A stretch of 64,000 bases of DNA, from positions 248,001 through 312,000 of the forward strand of contig CAWIVF010000008.1 of NCBI GenBank assembly GCA_963839535.1, read 5' to 3'. Positions 25,954-35,527 of this stretch are shown here, one piece after another; positions within the stretch are counted from its first letter, which is position 1, and the number at the start of each line of letters is the position of its first letter. A program made the translations under genes and the position numbers. This DNA is from RHKX01 sp963839535 (lineage in GTDB: Bacteria > Actinomycetota > Thermoleophilia > Solirubrobacterales > 70-9). Below the pieces are notes generated by a model that did no database searches, was not told the origin of the DNA, and saw nothing but the letters and a program-made list of their open reading frames with translations.

Positions 25954-28900
25954 TTACGCCTCGGACGCCGGGCAGATCAGCCGGTAGTCGCACCAGGAGC
26001 AGGTCTGGAAGTCGGGGCGGGGCTCGAAGTCCTGGCCGGTGATCCCGGCGGCCACCTCGAGCACCGTGCGCTCGACCCGCTCGATCGCGTCGGGCTCGCC
26101 TCCGGCCGGGCACCTTCTCGTCGTCGAGGACGTACCAGTAGGAGCCGTCGCGGGCCTCGATGTCCCAGGCGTCGCGGGCACCGATCCGGTAGAGCGCGAT
26201 CTGGACGTCGTCGGTCAGCTCGCGCGGGCTTGCGCGGCGCGCCGGTCTTGTAGTCGATCAGCTCGTAGCTGCCGTCCGGATGGCGGTCGACGCGGTCGAC
26301 GCGTCCGGCGATCGTGTGCGCGCCGATCTTGAACGAGAAGCGCCGCTCGAGCCAGACCGGCCGTGATGCCCCCGCCGTGTGCCGCTCGTGGTAGCGGGCC
26401 AGTGCGGCCACGGCCCGGTCGCGGTACTGGAGCTCGTCGTCGGAGTAGCCGAAGCCGGTCCGCCGCCAGCCCGCCTCGAACAGCGCGAGGAGGCGGTCGA
26501 GCCCGCCGTCGCCGTCGCCGTCCGGCCCGCCGAAGCCGCGCATCTCCTCCGAGTGGTAGCGGTCGAGCACGTTGTGGACGAGGATCCCGAAGCGCTGGTT
26601 GATCGTCGGCTCCTGCGGGATCGCGAAGACGCGCGCGAACTTGTACTTGAGCGGGCAGGTCCGGTAGAGGTCGACGTCGGAGGCCGACAGGCCGAGCCCC
26701 TCGCCGCGCCGCGGCAGGAAGGCCTCGAGCCCGGGCTCGCCGCGGCTGGCGAGCTCCTTGGTCCGGCGCGTCTGGTCGCGCCCCTCCTCCAGCACGTAGT
26801 CGTCGAGCGCCGAGCGCTGCAGCTCGGCGAGCTGCTCGGGGGTGGCGATCCGCCCGAGCAGCTCGTTCAGCCCGGCGAGGGAGTCGCGCTCGGACTCCCC
26901 GCCCGGGCGCTGGATCAGCGCCGCGAGCTTGAGCAGCTCGAGGAAGCGGGCGACGGCGCGGTTGACGTCGTCGGCGGTGTCGAGGCGCATCTCGCTGAGC
27001 GCGGCGCCGGCTCGCCAGGAGGCCTCGAGCACGTCGTCGCGGAGCATCCGATAGGTCGAGTGGAGGCCCTCGGCGGGGCCGAACAGCTCCTCCTCGTGGA
27101 CCTCCTCCTCGGCGCCGAGCGCCGCCCGGGTCGCCTCGTAGACGACCGAGACGCCGCTGCCCACCCCGTGCGCCTGCTCGGGGTAGGCGAGGACGGCTCC
27201 GGTGCGCGCGCGGCTCAGCGCGACGTAGGCGCGCCGTGCGCGCAGCGCCGAGGCGACGTCGCCCGCCGGCGGCAGCCCCGGCTCGACGAGGGTCTCCGGC
27301 AGCCAGGTCGCGCGCTCGGCGCCCCACCGCAGCGCCCCGCGATCGAGGCCGAGCAGGTAGACGCGCTCGAACTCCATCCCCTTCACCTGGTCGGGCTCGG
27401 CGAGCAGGACGGCGTCGCGCGGCGGCGGCTCGGCCGGGCGGCTGAAGCGCTGACCGGCCTCGGCCACCGCGGAGAGGTAGCGGACGAAGTCCCGCGTCGA
27501 CCCGTCGGGGCGGCGGCGGGCCCAGCCGGCGGCCAGGTCGGCGAGGCGGGAGAGGTTGACGAGCCGCTCCGCCGTCTCGGGGCTGGCGGCGAACAGCCCG
27601 TGGCGGCGGAAGCCGATCCGCTCGATCAGGCGGCGGACGAAGACGTCGGCGCGGAGGCCGTCGAACGCCGCCGAGGCGGCGCGGTAGAGCTTGAGGAAGG
27701 CCCGCAGCCGGTCGCGCGACGGCGGCGGGAGCTGCGGGCTCTCGAGCGCCGCCTCCAGCGCCGAGACCATGTCCAGCTTGCGGCGGCGGGCGATCGTCGT
27801 GCAGCGGGCGAGGTCGACGGAACGGAGCTCCACCGGCGGACGGGTGAGCGCGCGCACGACGGCCGCCGAGTCGTTCGGGTCCGCGATCGCGCGCAGCCAG
27901 GCGATCGTGTCCCGCACCTCGGGCCGCCCGAAGAAGGCCGCGGACCCGGCGCTGCGGAACGGGATGCTCCGCTCCTCCAGGGCGGCGGCGACGAGGCGCC
28001 CGGCCCGGCCCGAGGACCCGGCGAGGACGCACACGTCGGCCGGCGTGCACTCCCCCGCCGCCAGCAGCTGCTCGACCTCGCGGGCGACCGCCTGCGCCTG
28101 GGCGCGCTCGTTGGCGCAGCGCCAGAAGCGCACCTGCGCCTCCCCGGCACCGGGCTCGAAGGCCGGCGTCGGGGCGGGCGCCGGGAGGGTCGGGGAACGG
28201 TAGGAGTCGGGGACGAGCGCGGCGGCGGTGCCGACCGCGACGCCGAGCTCGCCGCCCGCGCGCCGCCCGGGTCCCAGCTCGATCACCGGGGCATCTGAGA
28301 ACTCGCGGAGGAAGGCATGGCCCGCGGCCTCCCCGAAGGCGCGGTGGGCGCGCAGGCCCTGCTGCGGGTCACAGGTCGCCAGCACGTTGCCGTGGGAGGC
28401 GATCAGCGGCAGGAGCGAGACGCGCGGGCGCCCCGCGTCCTCGAGCTCGTCCGCGAGCACCCATTCGAACCGCTCGGAGATCGCGTCGGAGAGGTCGCGG
28501 TGGCGGGTGAGCAGGCGGCCCAGCTCGAGGACCATCTCGCCCTCGTCGAGGACGCCGAGCTCGAGCATGACCGCGTCGTGGCGGTCGTAGATCTCGCTGA
28601 ACTCGATCTCGCGCAGGGCCTGCTCGCGGTCGGCGCGACCGGCCGCTCCGCGCTCGACGGCGCGGGCGCGGTCGCGCAGCTCGGCGGGGCCGATGCCCTC
28701 CGCCTTCAGCGCGTCGATGCGCTCGAGCAGACGGGCGAGCAGGCCGGCAGGGTTGCCGCGGATCTCGTGCCGGCGCAGGGGCAGCTCGTCGAGGCGGTCG
28801 AGCAGCAGGGCGAGGCGGTCCGCCGGCGCGGCCGGCTCGAAGAAGGGGTCGATGCCCGCCTCGAGCGCGTAGTCGCGCAGCATCCGCTCGGCGAAGCCCG

Positions 28901-29159
28901 GCCAGGTCTCGACCCAGAGCTCCTCGTAGACCCCGGAGAGCATCCCGGCGATCCGCTCGCGCAACCGGGCCTGGTTCGCGGCGCTCTGCGTGAGGACGAC
29001 GATCCGCTCGACCGGGATCCCGTCCGCGGCCAGTGCGGCGACGCGGCGAACGACGAGCTCGGTCCTCCCCGACCCCGCCGGGCCGAGGACCAGCGCCGGT
29101 CCCTCGCGGTGCGCGAGGGCGCGCTCGAAGCCGTCGTCCCGCTTGGCGCCACCCTCCAT
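25954..29159 (-). CDS. UvrD-like helicase with RecB-type nuclease and Fe-S motif (frameshifted)
   Basis: A ~1068-residue helicase-nuclease resembling the AdnA/AddB group that resects double-strand breaks. The N-terminal P-loop is GPAGSGRTE, with Arg in place of the usual Lys. VLADELEDAG corresponds to the DEXX motif. The helicase core ends in VKGMEFERVYLLGLDRG and AYVALSRART. The C-terminal nuclease contains GRVDRVDRHPDGSYELIDYK, and Cys in LYRTCPLKYKF and TCSWCDYRLICP form a 4Cys cluster site. Frames change at 26221 (cured by adding CG) and ~26110. No AdnB partner is nearby. TACGGT (29166-29171) lies six bases upstream of ATG 29159. Confidence 0.88.
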
Positions 29160-29165
29160 CGGTCA

Positions 29166-29171
29166 ACCGTA
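29166..29171 (-). promoter_or_regulatory. Leaderless -10 box (TACGGT)
   Basis: On the minus strand TACGGT ends six bases before the helicase ATG at 29159. It is divergent from the box at 29185, giving two promoters within 40 bases. Confidence 0.45.
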
Positions 29172-29184
29172 GCGAGGGCGGCAA

Positions 29185-29190
29185 TACCAT
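29185..29190 (+). promoter_or_regulatory. Leaderless -10 box (TACCAT)
   Basis: TACCAT ends eight bases before ATG 29199 of the inositol-phosphatase-family gene. Confidence 0.5.
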
Positions 29191-29198
29191 TGGCCGCG

Positions 29199-30041
29199 AT
29201 GAGACCCGAAGTCGACTGGCTCGATCTCTGCAGGCGGATCGTCGCCCGGCAGTCCGATCTGTTCGCGGCCACGCGGACGATCGCCGAGCGGACCGTCTAC
29301 GAGGGCCGGGGCGAGGGCGGCGACATGACCCTCGAGCTCGACCGTCGCTGCGAGGACATCGTCTTCGAGGAGCTCGAGCGGATCGTCGCCGAGGGGCATC
29401 ACAGCTTCCTGGCGATCAGCGAGGAGCGCGGGCAGGTCCAGCTCGGCGAGGGCGAGCCCGAGCTGCGCGTGGTGATCGACCCGATCGACGGCTCGATGAA
29501 CGTGCGACGGACCCTCCCCTCCCACTCGCTTTCGATCGCCGTCGCAACGGGCGACTCGATGGCTGACGTCACCTTCGGCTTCGTCCACGACTTCGGCGCC
29601 CGCGAGGAGTTCGCGGCGACGCTCGGGGAAGGAGCGACCCTCGACGGACACCCGATCGCCCCGCACGAGGAGGAGCCCGACGGCCTCGAGGTGGTGGGCC
29701 TCGAGTCCGCCGACCCGCGCTGGATCGCGCCGGCGATCGACGCGCTGCAGGGCAAGGCCTACCGGGTGCGCTCGATCGGCTCGATCGCGATCACCCTCAG
29801 CTACGTCGCCGCCGGGCGCCTCGACGGGATGCTGTCGGCCCGCGGCTGCCGCTCGGTGGACGCCGCCGCCGCACAGCTCATCGTCCGCGAGGCCGGGGGC
29901 GAGATCGATTTCGTCGGCTACGACCTCGCCGATGCCAAGCTCGACCTCGACGCCCGCTACGCCGTCGCGGCCGCGCTCGGCCCGGCCGGCCTCGCCACGG
30001 TGCGCGAGGCCCAGGACGCCGGCTCCGCCAAGCCGACTTGA
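29199..30041 (+). CDS. Inositol monophosphatase-family protein
   Basis: A 280-residue Mg-dependent, Li-sensitive-type phosphatase. FLAISEERGQ provides the first Glu metal ligand, DPIDGSMNVRRTLP is the DPIDGT motif, and the C-terminal region RGCRSVDAAAAQLIVREAGG is the third metal site (Asp after Val). Members dephosphorylate inositol phosphates, fructose bisphosphate or nucleotide intermediates, and the exact substrate cannot be read from sequence. The TGA stop overlaps the TTG start of the metalloprotease gene, so the two are translationally coupled. Confidence 0.88.
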   Translation: MRPEVDWLDLCRRIVARQSDLFAATRTIAERTVYEGRGEGGDMTLELDRRCEDIVFEELERIVAEGHHSFLAISEERGQVQLGEGEPELRVVIDPIDGSMNVRRTLPSHSLSIAVATGDSMADVTFGFVHDFGAREEFAATLGEGATLDGHPIAPHEEEPDGLEVVGLESADPRWIAPAIDALQGKAYRVRSIGSIAITLSYVAAGRLDGMLSARGCRSVDAAAAQLIVREAGGEIDFVGYDLADAKLDLDARYAVAAALGPAGLATVREAQDAGSAKPT

Positions 30042-31091
30042 GCGCCCTCGTCGACTGGTCGCTCGCCGGCCGGATCCTCGATGCCGGCATCGGCGACGGC
30101 CCGGCGGGGATGTCCTCCTCCCCGGACCTGACCGAGATCCATGCGAGGGCGGAGCGCGCCGTCCTCGGCTACACCGGCCTGCAGCCGGCGGAGAGCCTGC
30201 CCGCCGCCGAATGGGTGACCCGGCGCGAGTGGGCGGAGCTGAACCTGGGCTCGATGCGGGAGCTGATCGCGCCGCTCGAGGAACGGATGGCCGGATCCCT
30301 CGGTGGACCCCTGCGGTCGATCGCGGGTCGCATCGTGGCCGCTCGAGGTCGGCGCCCTCCTGGTGCTCGCCTCCAAGCGGGTGCTCGGGCAGTACGAGTT
30401 CCCGCTTCTCGGAGGCGGACGGAAGCCACGCCTGGTTTTCGTCGGCCCGAACATCGAGGCCGCCGCCGGTGAGCTCGGCGGTGCCCCCGGCGACGTCCTC
30501 GAGTGGGTGGCGCTCCACGAGGTCACCCACGCGGTGCACTTCGGCTCCGCGCCGTGGCTGCGCGATCACCTCGGCGGACTGGCGCGGCGGCTGATGGAGA
30601 GCGCCGCACCCGACCTCTCCCCGGCGGACGTGGTCGCCTGGATCCGGCGGGCCGGCAGCGGTGACCCGCGGCGTCTGCTCGCGGACGTTCGCGCCGGCGG
30701 GCCCCTGACCGTCCTGGCCCCGGCATCCTCACGCGCGACGATCGCCGAGACGCAGGCGACGATGGCCGCGATCGAGGGCTACGCCGAGCACGTGATGGAC
30801 GCGGCGGCAGGTCCGCTGGCGCCCACGGTCGCGCGGCTGCGGGCCGCGATGGAGCGCCGGCGGGAGTCCGGCGGGACCCTCGTCCGCCTGGTCTCCTGGC
30901 TGCTCGGCCTGGAGATGAAGCTCCGCCAGTACCGCGAGGGAAAGCGCTTCGCCGACGGGGTCGTCGCGGTGGCCGGGATCGACGGGCTCAACCGGGCCTG
31001 GACCGGCCCCGAATGGCTCCCGGACGAGCGTGATCTCGGCGATCCCGAGCGCTGGCTCGCTCGCGTGGCCGCTCAGCCGCTCGCCGCCTGA
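30038..31091 (+). CDS. Zinc metalloprotease, coenzyme F420 biosynthesis-associated family (frameshifted)
   Basis: A ~350-residue protein with WVALHEVTHAVHFGS, an HExxH zinc site. The family is linked by co-occurrence to coenzyme F420 synthesis; other features are NWSLAG-like VDWSLAGRILD at the start, MAAIEGYAEHVMDA, KLRQYREGKRFADGVV and LNRAWTGPEWLP near the end. TTG 30038 overlaps the preceding stop by four bases. The frame changes at about 30340; adding CG to GGCCGCTCGAG gives IVAALEVGALL. Together with the F420-type oxidoreductase at 10201 it supports an F420-using host. Confidence 0.88.
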
Positions 31092-31176
31092 ACCGCGCAC
31101 CCCTCCCTCAGAACCCCATTCCCAAGCGGTTTGCGCCCTCGAAGCGAGGCTTGGCGTAACCCTGGCCGGGCGGGGG

Positions 31177-31204
31177 TTTAAGAACAGGCGTTCGGTGGTA
31201 CACT
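31177..31204 (+). promoter_or_regulatory. Candidate promoter of the histone-like gene
   Basis: TACACT (31199-31204) with TTTAAG 16 bases upstream (31177-31182) lies ~85 bases before ATG 31289. The leader contains GGAGCA/TGCTCC (31232-31253), a short hairpin. This is one of the few genes here with a real leader. Confidence 0.4.
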
Positions 31205-31288
31205 GAACATTGTTAGAAGTAAGGACGTTAGGGAGCAGCATCCCCGTTGCTCCTCTTTGAACTTCAATCGAAGGGGTTGAGAAACCAA

Positions 31289-32023
31289 ATGGCTACCAGC
31301 ACCACCACCGGCAGCACCAAGAGCGCCGCACGCAGCAAGGCGAAGACGACCGCCAAGGGTCAGGCCACCAAGACCAGGAACCAGGCCAAGCGCACGGCGA
31401 GCACCGCCAAGACGCAGACCAAGCGGACCGCCACCACGGCGAAGACGAGCACGAACCGCACCGCCAGCGAGGCCAGCAAGACCGCCGGCCAGGCCAAGGG
31501 CGGCGTTGTCGCCGTCGGCGAGTACGTCAAGCAGGCCGTCGAGACGGCCGTCGACGTTCCCGTCGGTGCCGCGCTGACCACCGTCGATCGCGTCGGTGAC
31601 ATCAACGTCCGGTTCAACACCCCGCACAAGCGCGAGGTCGAGATCCGTCGCGTCCGCAACCAGCTCCGTCGCGAGCTGAACAAGGTCGAGCGTCGTGGCG
31701 GCACCGCCCGTCGCCGTGCCCTCCAGTCGGCCAAGCGCACCCGCAACCGGGTCGAGCGCGAGGTCAAGCGGAACCGCACGGAGGCCAGCAAGCGCGTCCG
31801 TGAGGTCAGCGAGCGCGTTCGTCGCTGGTCTAGCGACCACTTAGCCCGGGTCCCGGCCCCCTCCCAGGAGGGCGCCACGGAGAGAGGGTCCCGGAGGAAT
31901 CTGCTCGCCCCATATCCGCGAGCAGACAACGGAGATGGTTTCGAGCCCTCGGGCCCGCGACCGATCTCCACCTCTCCTCCCCGATGCACCGGGCCCTCAA
32001 CGGCCCGGTGCATCTTTTTGTAG
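31289..32023 (+). CDS. Lysine/alanine-rich histone H1-like protein
   Basis: A basic DNA-binding-like protein. The N-terminal ~75 residues are a low-complexity Ala/Lys/Thr tail (TAKTQTKRTATTAKTSTN), followed by a short folded part (VGEYVKQAVETAVDVPVG) and a basic Arg-rich helix (RNQLRRELNKVERRGG, then RVREVSERVRRWS). It is probably nucleoid-associated. ATG 31289 follows GAAGGGG. The frame stays open to 32023, but a strong terminator begins at 31984 inside it, and codon-like composition stops after RRWSSDH near 31845, so the real stop is probably there after an indel. A similar gene ends at 63842. Confidence 0.75.
   Translation: MATSTTTGSTKSAARSKAKTTAKGQATKTRNQAKRTASTAKTQTKRTATTAKTSTNRTASEASKTAGQAKGGVVAVGEYVKQAVETAVDVPVGAALTTVDRVGDINVRFNTPHKREVEIRRVRNQLRRELNKVERRGGTARRRALQSAKRTRNRVEREVKRNRTEASKRVREVSERVRRWSSDHLARVPAPSQEGATERGSRRNLLAPYPRADNGDGFEPSGPRPISTSPPRCTGPSTARCIFL
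31984..32018 (+). terminator. Intrinsic terminator of the histone-like gene
   Basis: ATGCACCGGGCC and GGCCCGGTGCAT form a perfect 12-bp stem with a six-base loop, followed by CTTTTT. Confidence 0.85.
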
Positions 32024-32099
32024 ATAACTCCGGGGGAATGCTCCGCTTCGCGTCCGCTTCCCCCGGGAGGGGGCCCCACCGGAACGGGAAGCACTCCAG
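32021..32099 (+). repeat. Stop-codon-associated structured repeat, copy C
   Basis: It starts TAGATAACTCCGG immediately after the terminator. The stem GGGGGAA against TTCCCCC encloses GCTCCGCTTCGCGTCCGC, followed by a GGGAGGGGGCCCC tail. Confidence 0.85.
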
Positions 32100-32133
32100 T
32101 GGGCCCGAAACCCTGTCTGCGATCATGCGGGGC

Positions 32134-33301
32134 ATGCCTTCAGTCACCCATGAGCAGGTCACCGAGGCCTTCGAAGTCCGTCATCGACCCCGAGCTCCGC
32201 AGGTCCGTCGTCGAGCTCGGCATGGTCCGTTCGATCACCTTCCAGGAGGGGGGTCGCGTCGACGTCGTCATCTCGCTGACCACCCCCGGCTGCCCGATCC
32301 GCTCGCAGTTCGAGCGGGCGGTGGCGGACAACGTCGGTGCGATCGAGGGGGTCACGAGCGTCGGCGTCGGCTTCGACGTCCTCTCCGACGCCGAGAAGTC
32401 CGGCCTCCAGCAGAAGCTCGGTCGCCCGGGCGGGCTGCCGGAGGGCGCCCTCGCCAAGGTCAAGAACGTGATCTGCGTCGCCTCCGGCAAGGGCGGCGTC
32501 GGCAAGTCGACGATGACCGCCAACCTCGCGGCCGCCCTGCAGGCCGAGGGCAAGCCCACCGGCGCGCTCGACTGCGACGTCTACGGCTACTCCATCCCGC
32601 GCATGCTCGGCGTCAACCGCCGGCCCGAGGTCAACGCGGAGCGCAAGATCGTCCCGCTCGAGGCTCCCAGCGGCGTCAAGGTCATGTCGATCGGGTTCTT
32701 CGTCGAGGAGAACGCCGCGGTCGTCTGGCGCGGGCCGATGCTCCACAAGGCGATCCAGCAGTTCCTCGAGGACGTCGACTGGGGCGAGCTCGACTACCTC
32801 CTGCTCGACCTGCCGCCCGGCACCGGTGACGTCTCGATGACCCTCGCCCAGCTCCTTCCCCAGGCGCGCATCCTCGTCGTCACCACCCCCCAGCCCGCCG
32901 CCCAGAAGGTCGCGGCGCGAGCCGCCGAGATGGCCGGCAAGGTCGACCTCGAGGTGATGGGCGTGATCGAGAACATGTCCGGCTTCACCGCTCCCGACGG
33001 CCAGCGCTTCACGATCTTCGGCGAGGGCGGCGGCCAGGAGCTCTCCGACCAGCTCGACGTGCCGCTGCTCGCCAAGGTCCCGCTCGAGGAGGCGCTGCGC
33101 GAGCACGCCGACACCGGCGATCCGCTCGCCGTCGCCGAGCCGAACACGCCCGCCTCCGTGGCGATCCGCCAGGCGGCGCGCGGGATCATCGCCCAGACGC
33201 CGGTGGAGCTGCCGCTGATGGAGGCGATCGCCGCCGACACGCCGGCCTTCGCCGCTCCGATCAGCGGTACCGAGCTACCGGTCGTCCAAGCCGGCGGCTA
33301 G
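32134..33301 (+). CDS. Mrp/NBP35-family iron-sulfur carrier ATPase (5' frameshift)
   Basis: A ~390-residue Mrp protein that carries or inserts iron-sulfur clusters. The N-terminal DUF59 part contains VIDPELRRSVVELGMV and VDVVISLTTPGCPI. The P-loop ATPase has the deviant Walker A VASGKGGVGKSTMTAN, LDCDVYGYSIPRMLG and LDLPPGTGDVSMTLAQ. ATG 32134 gives SVTHEQVTEAF; the frame then shifts at 32170-32174, and adding CG to TTCGAAG joins it to KSVIDPEL. ATG 32125 in the same frame is an alternative start. Repeat copies C and D flank the gene. Confidence 0.92.
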
Positions 33302-34272
33302 GTAGACAACTCCGGGGAGATGCTCCGCTTCGCGTCCGCTCTCCCCGGGAGGGGGCCACACCTGGACGGGAAGCACGGAGGAGGGATGCTGGGGCGCGGG
33401 CCTAAGCGTCTTCTCCGCTGAGGTCATCGCCGCCGCCAGCAGGCCCGCGCAGGCGAACGAGGCGAAGATCAGCGCGCGCGGACGGGCGAGGAAGCCGGTG
33501 CCCGCGCTGAAGATCGGGACGCCGCGGGCGGAGAGCGCCGCGAGCGCGAAGACGGCCGCGAGCGCCAGGCCCAGGGCGATCAGGCCCAGTTCGGTCGCCA
33601 CCGAGCCGCAGCCGGTCCCGCCGCCAAGCTCCCGGGTCTGCTCCGCGTTCCCCCGCGGATCGGGCCAGAGCCGGATGGCGACGGCGGCGATGGCGCCCAC
33701 GGCGAGGCAGACGAGAGTAGGCGCCGACCGCGTCGCTCGGCCGGTGCCAGCCGGCCGCCACGACCGCGATCCCGAAGGCCGCGCCGATCCCGCCGGCGGC
33801 GAGCGCCGTGGCGATGCGCAGGCGCGCCGGGACCACCAGCATCGCCGCGATGCAGACCGCCATCCCGACCGTGGTGTGGCCGGAGGGGTAGGAGTTCTCC
33901 CCGTCGTTCAGCGACGTCGCAACGAGCTCGGGCCGCTCGAGCAGGACCAGCTTCAGGACCTCCGTGCAGGCGATGGCGAGGCCGATCGAGGCGGCGGCGA
34001 TCAGGGCCCTGCGCGGGCGCCCGCGGAGGAAGGCGACGCCGGCGACGAGCGCCGTCGCGAGGGCCAGGGTGCCGACGCTGACGATGCGCAGGAAGCCGTC
34101 GGCCTGGTCGGTCCGCAACTCGGAGATGACGTCGCGCCCGAGCAGAGCGCGCTCGTCGAGCGACTGGCCCCAGCGGGTGCCGACGGCGATGAAGTAGACG
34201 ACGATCACCGCGATCGCGGCGACGAACGCGAGCATGAGGAGCTGGCGCGAGCATCCGCGAGGGGTCGCTCAT
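33275..34272 (-). CDS. PAP2-family membrane phosphatase (frameshifted)
   Basis: A ~290-residue lipid phosphatase with several membrane helices (VAAIAVIVVYFIAVGTRWG, ATALAAGGIGAAFGIAVVAAG). YPSGHTTVGMA is PAP2 motif 2 and GWHRPSDAVGAY is motif 3. The frame changes at 34244-34250, cured by adding CG to GGCGCGAGC, and again near 33715. The coding frame has no stop until 33275, so it runs through repeat copy D and overlaps the Mrp end; the natural stop may be the TAG at ~33402 in a neighbouring frame. Start ATG 34272. Confidence 0.8.
33303..33388 (+). repeat. Stop-codon-associated structured repeat, copy D
   Basis: TAGACAACTCCGG begins two bases after the Mrp stop. The stem here is GGGGAGA against TCTCCCC, a paired difference from copy C that keeps base pairing. 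Confidence 0.85.
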
Positions 34273-34288
34273 CCCCTCATCGGGGGCG

Positions 34289-34552
34289 CTACTTGCTGGC
34301 GAAGTAGTCGGCGTTGAGCTGCGCGAAGGGCGTCCACTCGGCCGGGAGCTGGTCCTCGGCGAAGCAGGCGTCGACCGGGCACGCCTCGACGCAGGCATCG
34401 CAGTCGATGCACTCGTCGGGATCGATGTAGAGCTGCTTCTGGGCCTCGTAGTCGGGCTCGTCGGGGGTCGGGTGGATGCAGTCCACCGGGCAGACCTCGA
34501 CGCACGAGTTGTCCTTTTCCCCGATGCAGGGCTCTGCGATTACGTAGGTCAA
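34289..34552 (-). CDS. Ferredoxin, 3Fe-4S/4Fe-4S type
   Basis: An 87-residue FdxA-like ferredoxin that carries electrons in the cytoplasm. The first cluster is bound by NSCVEVCPVDCIHP (irregular spacing, as for a 3Fe-4S site, with CIGEKD upstream), and the second by CIDCDACVEACPVDAC (CX2CX2CX3CP). The start is TTG 34552 (LTYVIAEPC), with AGGG eight bases before. Its partners are not visible here; F420- or CYP-linked electron transfer is possible. Confidence 0.93.
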   Translation of the reverse strand: MTYVIAEPCIGEKDNSCVEVCPVDCIHPTPDEPDYEAQKQLYIDPDECIDCDACVEACPVDACFAEDQLPAEWTPFAQLNADYFASK

Positions 34553-34640
34553 GGTCGTTTCCCTCTCGTTGTGTAGTTGGCAGCCCGGGCCCGCGAAGCG
34601 GACCGCGAGCGCGTCATTGTAGGGGGCGCGATGGCGCGGG

Positions 34641-34646
34641 TAGGGT
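34641..34646 (+). promoter_or_regulatory. Leaderless -10 box (TAGGGT)
   Basis: TAGGGT ends ten bases before ATG 34657. Confidence 0.45.
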
Positions 34647-34656
34647 TGCGAGCCGA

Positions 34657-35527
34657 ATGATCCTTCTCACCGGAGCCACCGGTCTGGTGGGCTCGGCACT
34701 CCTTCCCCGCCTGCTCGACGAGGGCCACGACGTCCGCTGCCTCGTCCGCGATCCGCGGCGGCTCGGGCCCGGAGCGGGTCCGGGTGCAGCTCTCGCTCGC
34801 CGACCTCGGCGATCCGCGCGGCCTGCGCCACGCCGTGCGCGGGGCGGACACCGTCATCCACCTCGCCGCCGCGATCCGGGACCAGCCGCCCCGCCGGGTC
34901 GAGGAGATCACGGCGCTGGGGACCCACCGCCTGCTGCGCGAGGCCGAGCGGGCCGGGGTGCGCCGCTTCGTCTTCTTCAGCGCCCTCGGCGCCACCTCGT
35001 TCCAGCGAACCCGCTTCTTCCGCTCGAAGGCGCTCGCCGAGCACCGGGTGGCGGAGTCGCCGCTCGAGACCACGGTCTTCGCACCGTCGATCGTCTACGA
35101 CCCCGACGACGACTGGATGCGGCTGCTGCGGCGGCTGGCGCTCCTCCCCCTGCTGCCGATCTCCGGCCGCGGGACCGCGACCTACGAGCCGATCTGGGCT
35201 CAGGACGCCGCGAGCGCGGTGATCGCATCACTCGACGCACCGCCGGGCCGCTACGAGCTGGCCGGCCCCGAACGGCTCAGCTACGAGGCGATCGCCCGGC
35301 TCGTCGCCCGCGCCGCCGGCCGGGAGCGTCCCGCGGTGCATGTGCCGCTGCCCTTCGTCCGCTCCGGGCTGATCTGGCTGCGCCGCCTGTTCGGCGAGGC
35401 CGCCTTCGCCACCTGGGAGGAGGCCGAGCTCCTCGAGGTGCCGATGGTCAGCGAGCGCGGGACAGCCGACGCTCGCAGCCTCGGGGTCGAGCCTGCGGCG
35501 ATGGCCGCGGTGCTCGGCGCCGCCTGA
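34657..35527 (+). CDS. NAD(P)-binding NDUFA9-like epimerase family protein (frameshifted)
   Basis: An atypical SDR of ~290 residues. MILLTGATGLVGSALLPRLL is the Rossmann start with the GXXGXXG motif. After ~34765-34785 the frame shifts by +1 to VQLSLADLGDPRGLR and GADTVIHLAAAIRD; a C too many in CCC near 34775 would explain it. FFSALGATSFQRTRFFRSKA and WAQDAASAVIASLD follow, typical of complex I NDUFA9-like and related NmrA-type proteins. Its substrate is unknown. It ends next to the convergent acyltransferase. Confidence 0.8.

Noticed and set aside
32021..33388. Repeat copies C and D flanking Mrp as ends of a transposon
   Set aside because: They are in direct orientation, no transposase lies between them, and Mrp is a normal housekeeping gene; copies elsewhere stand alone.
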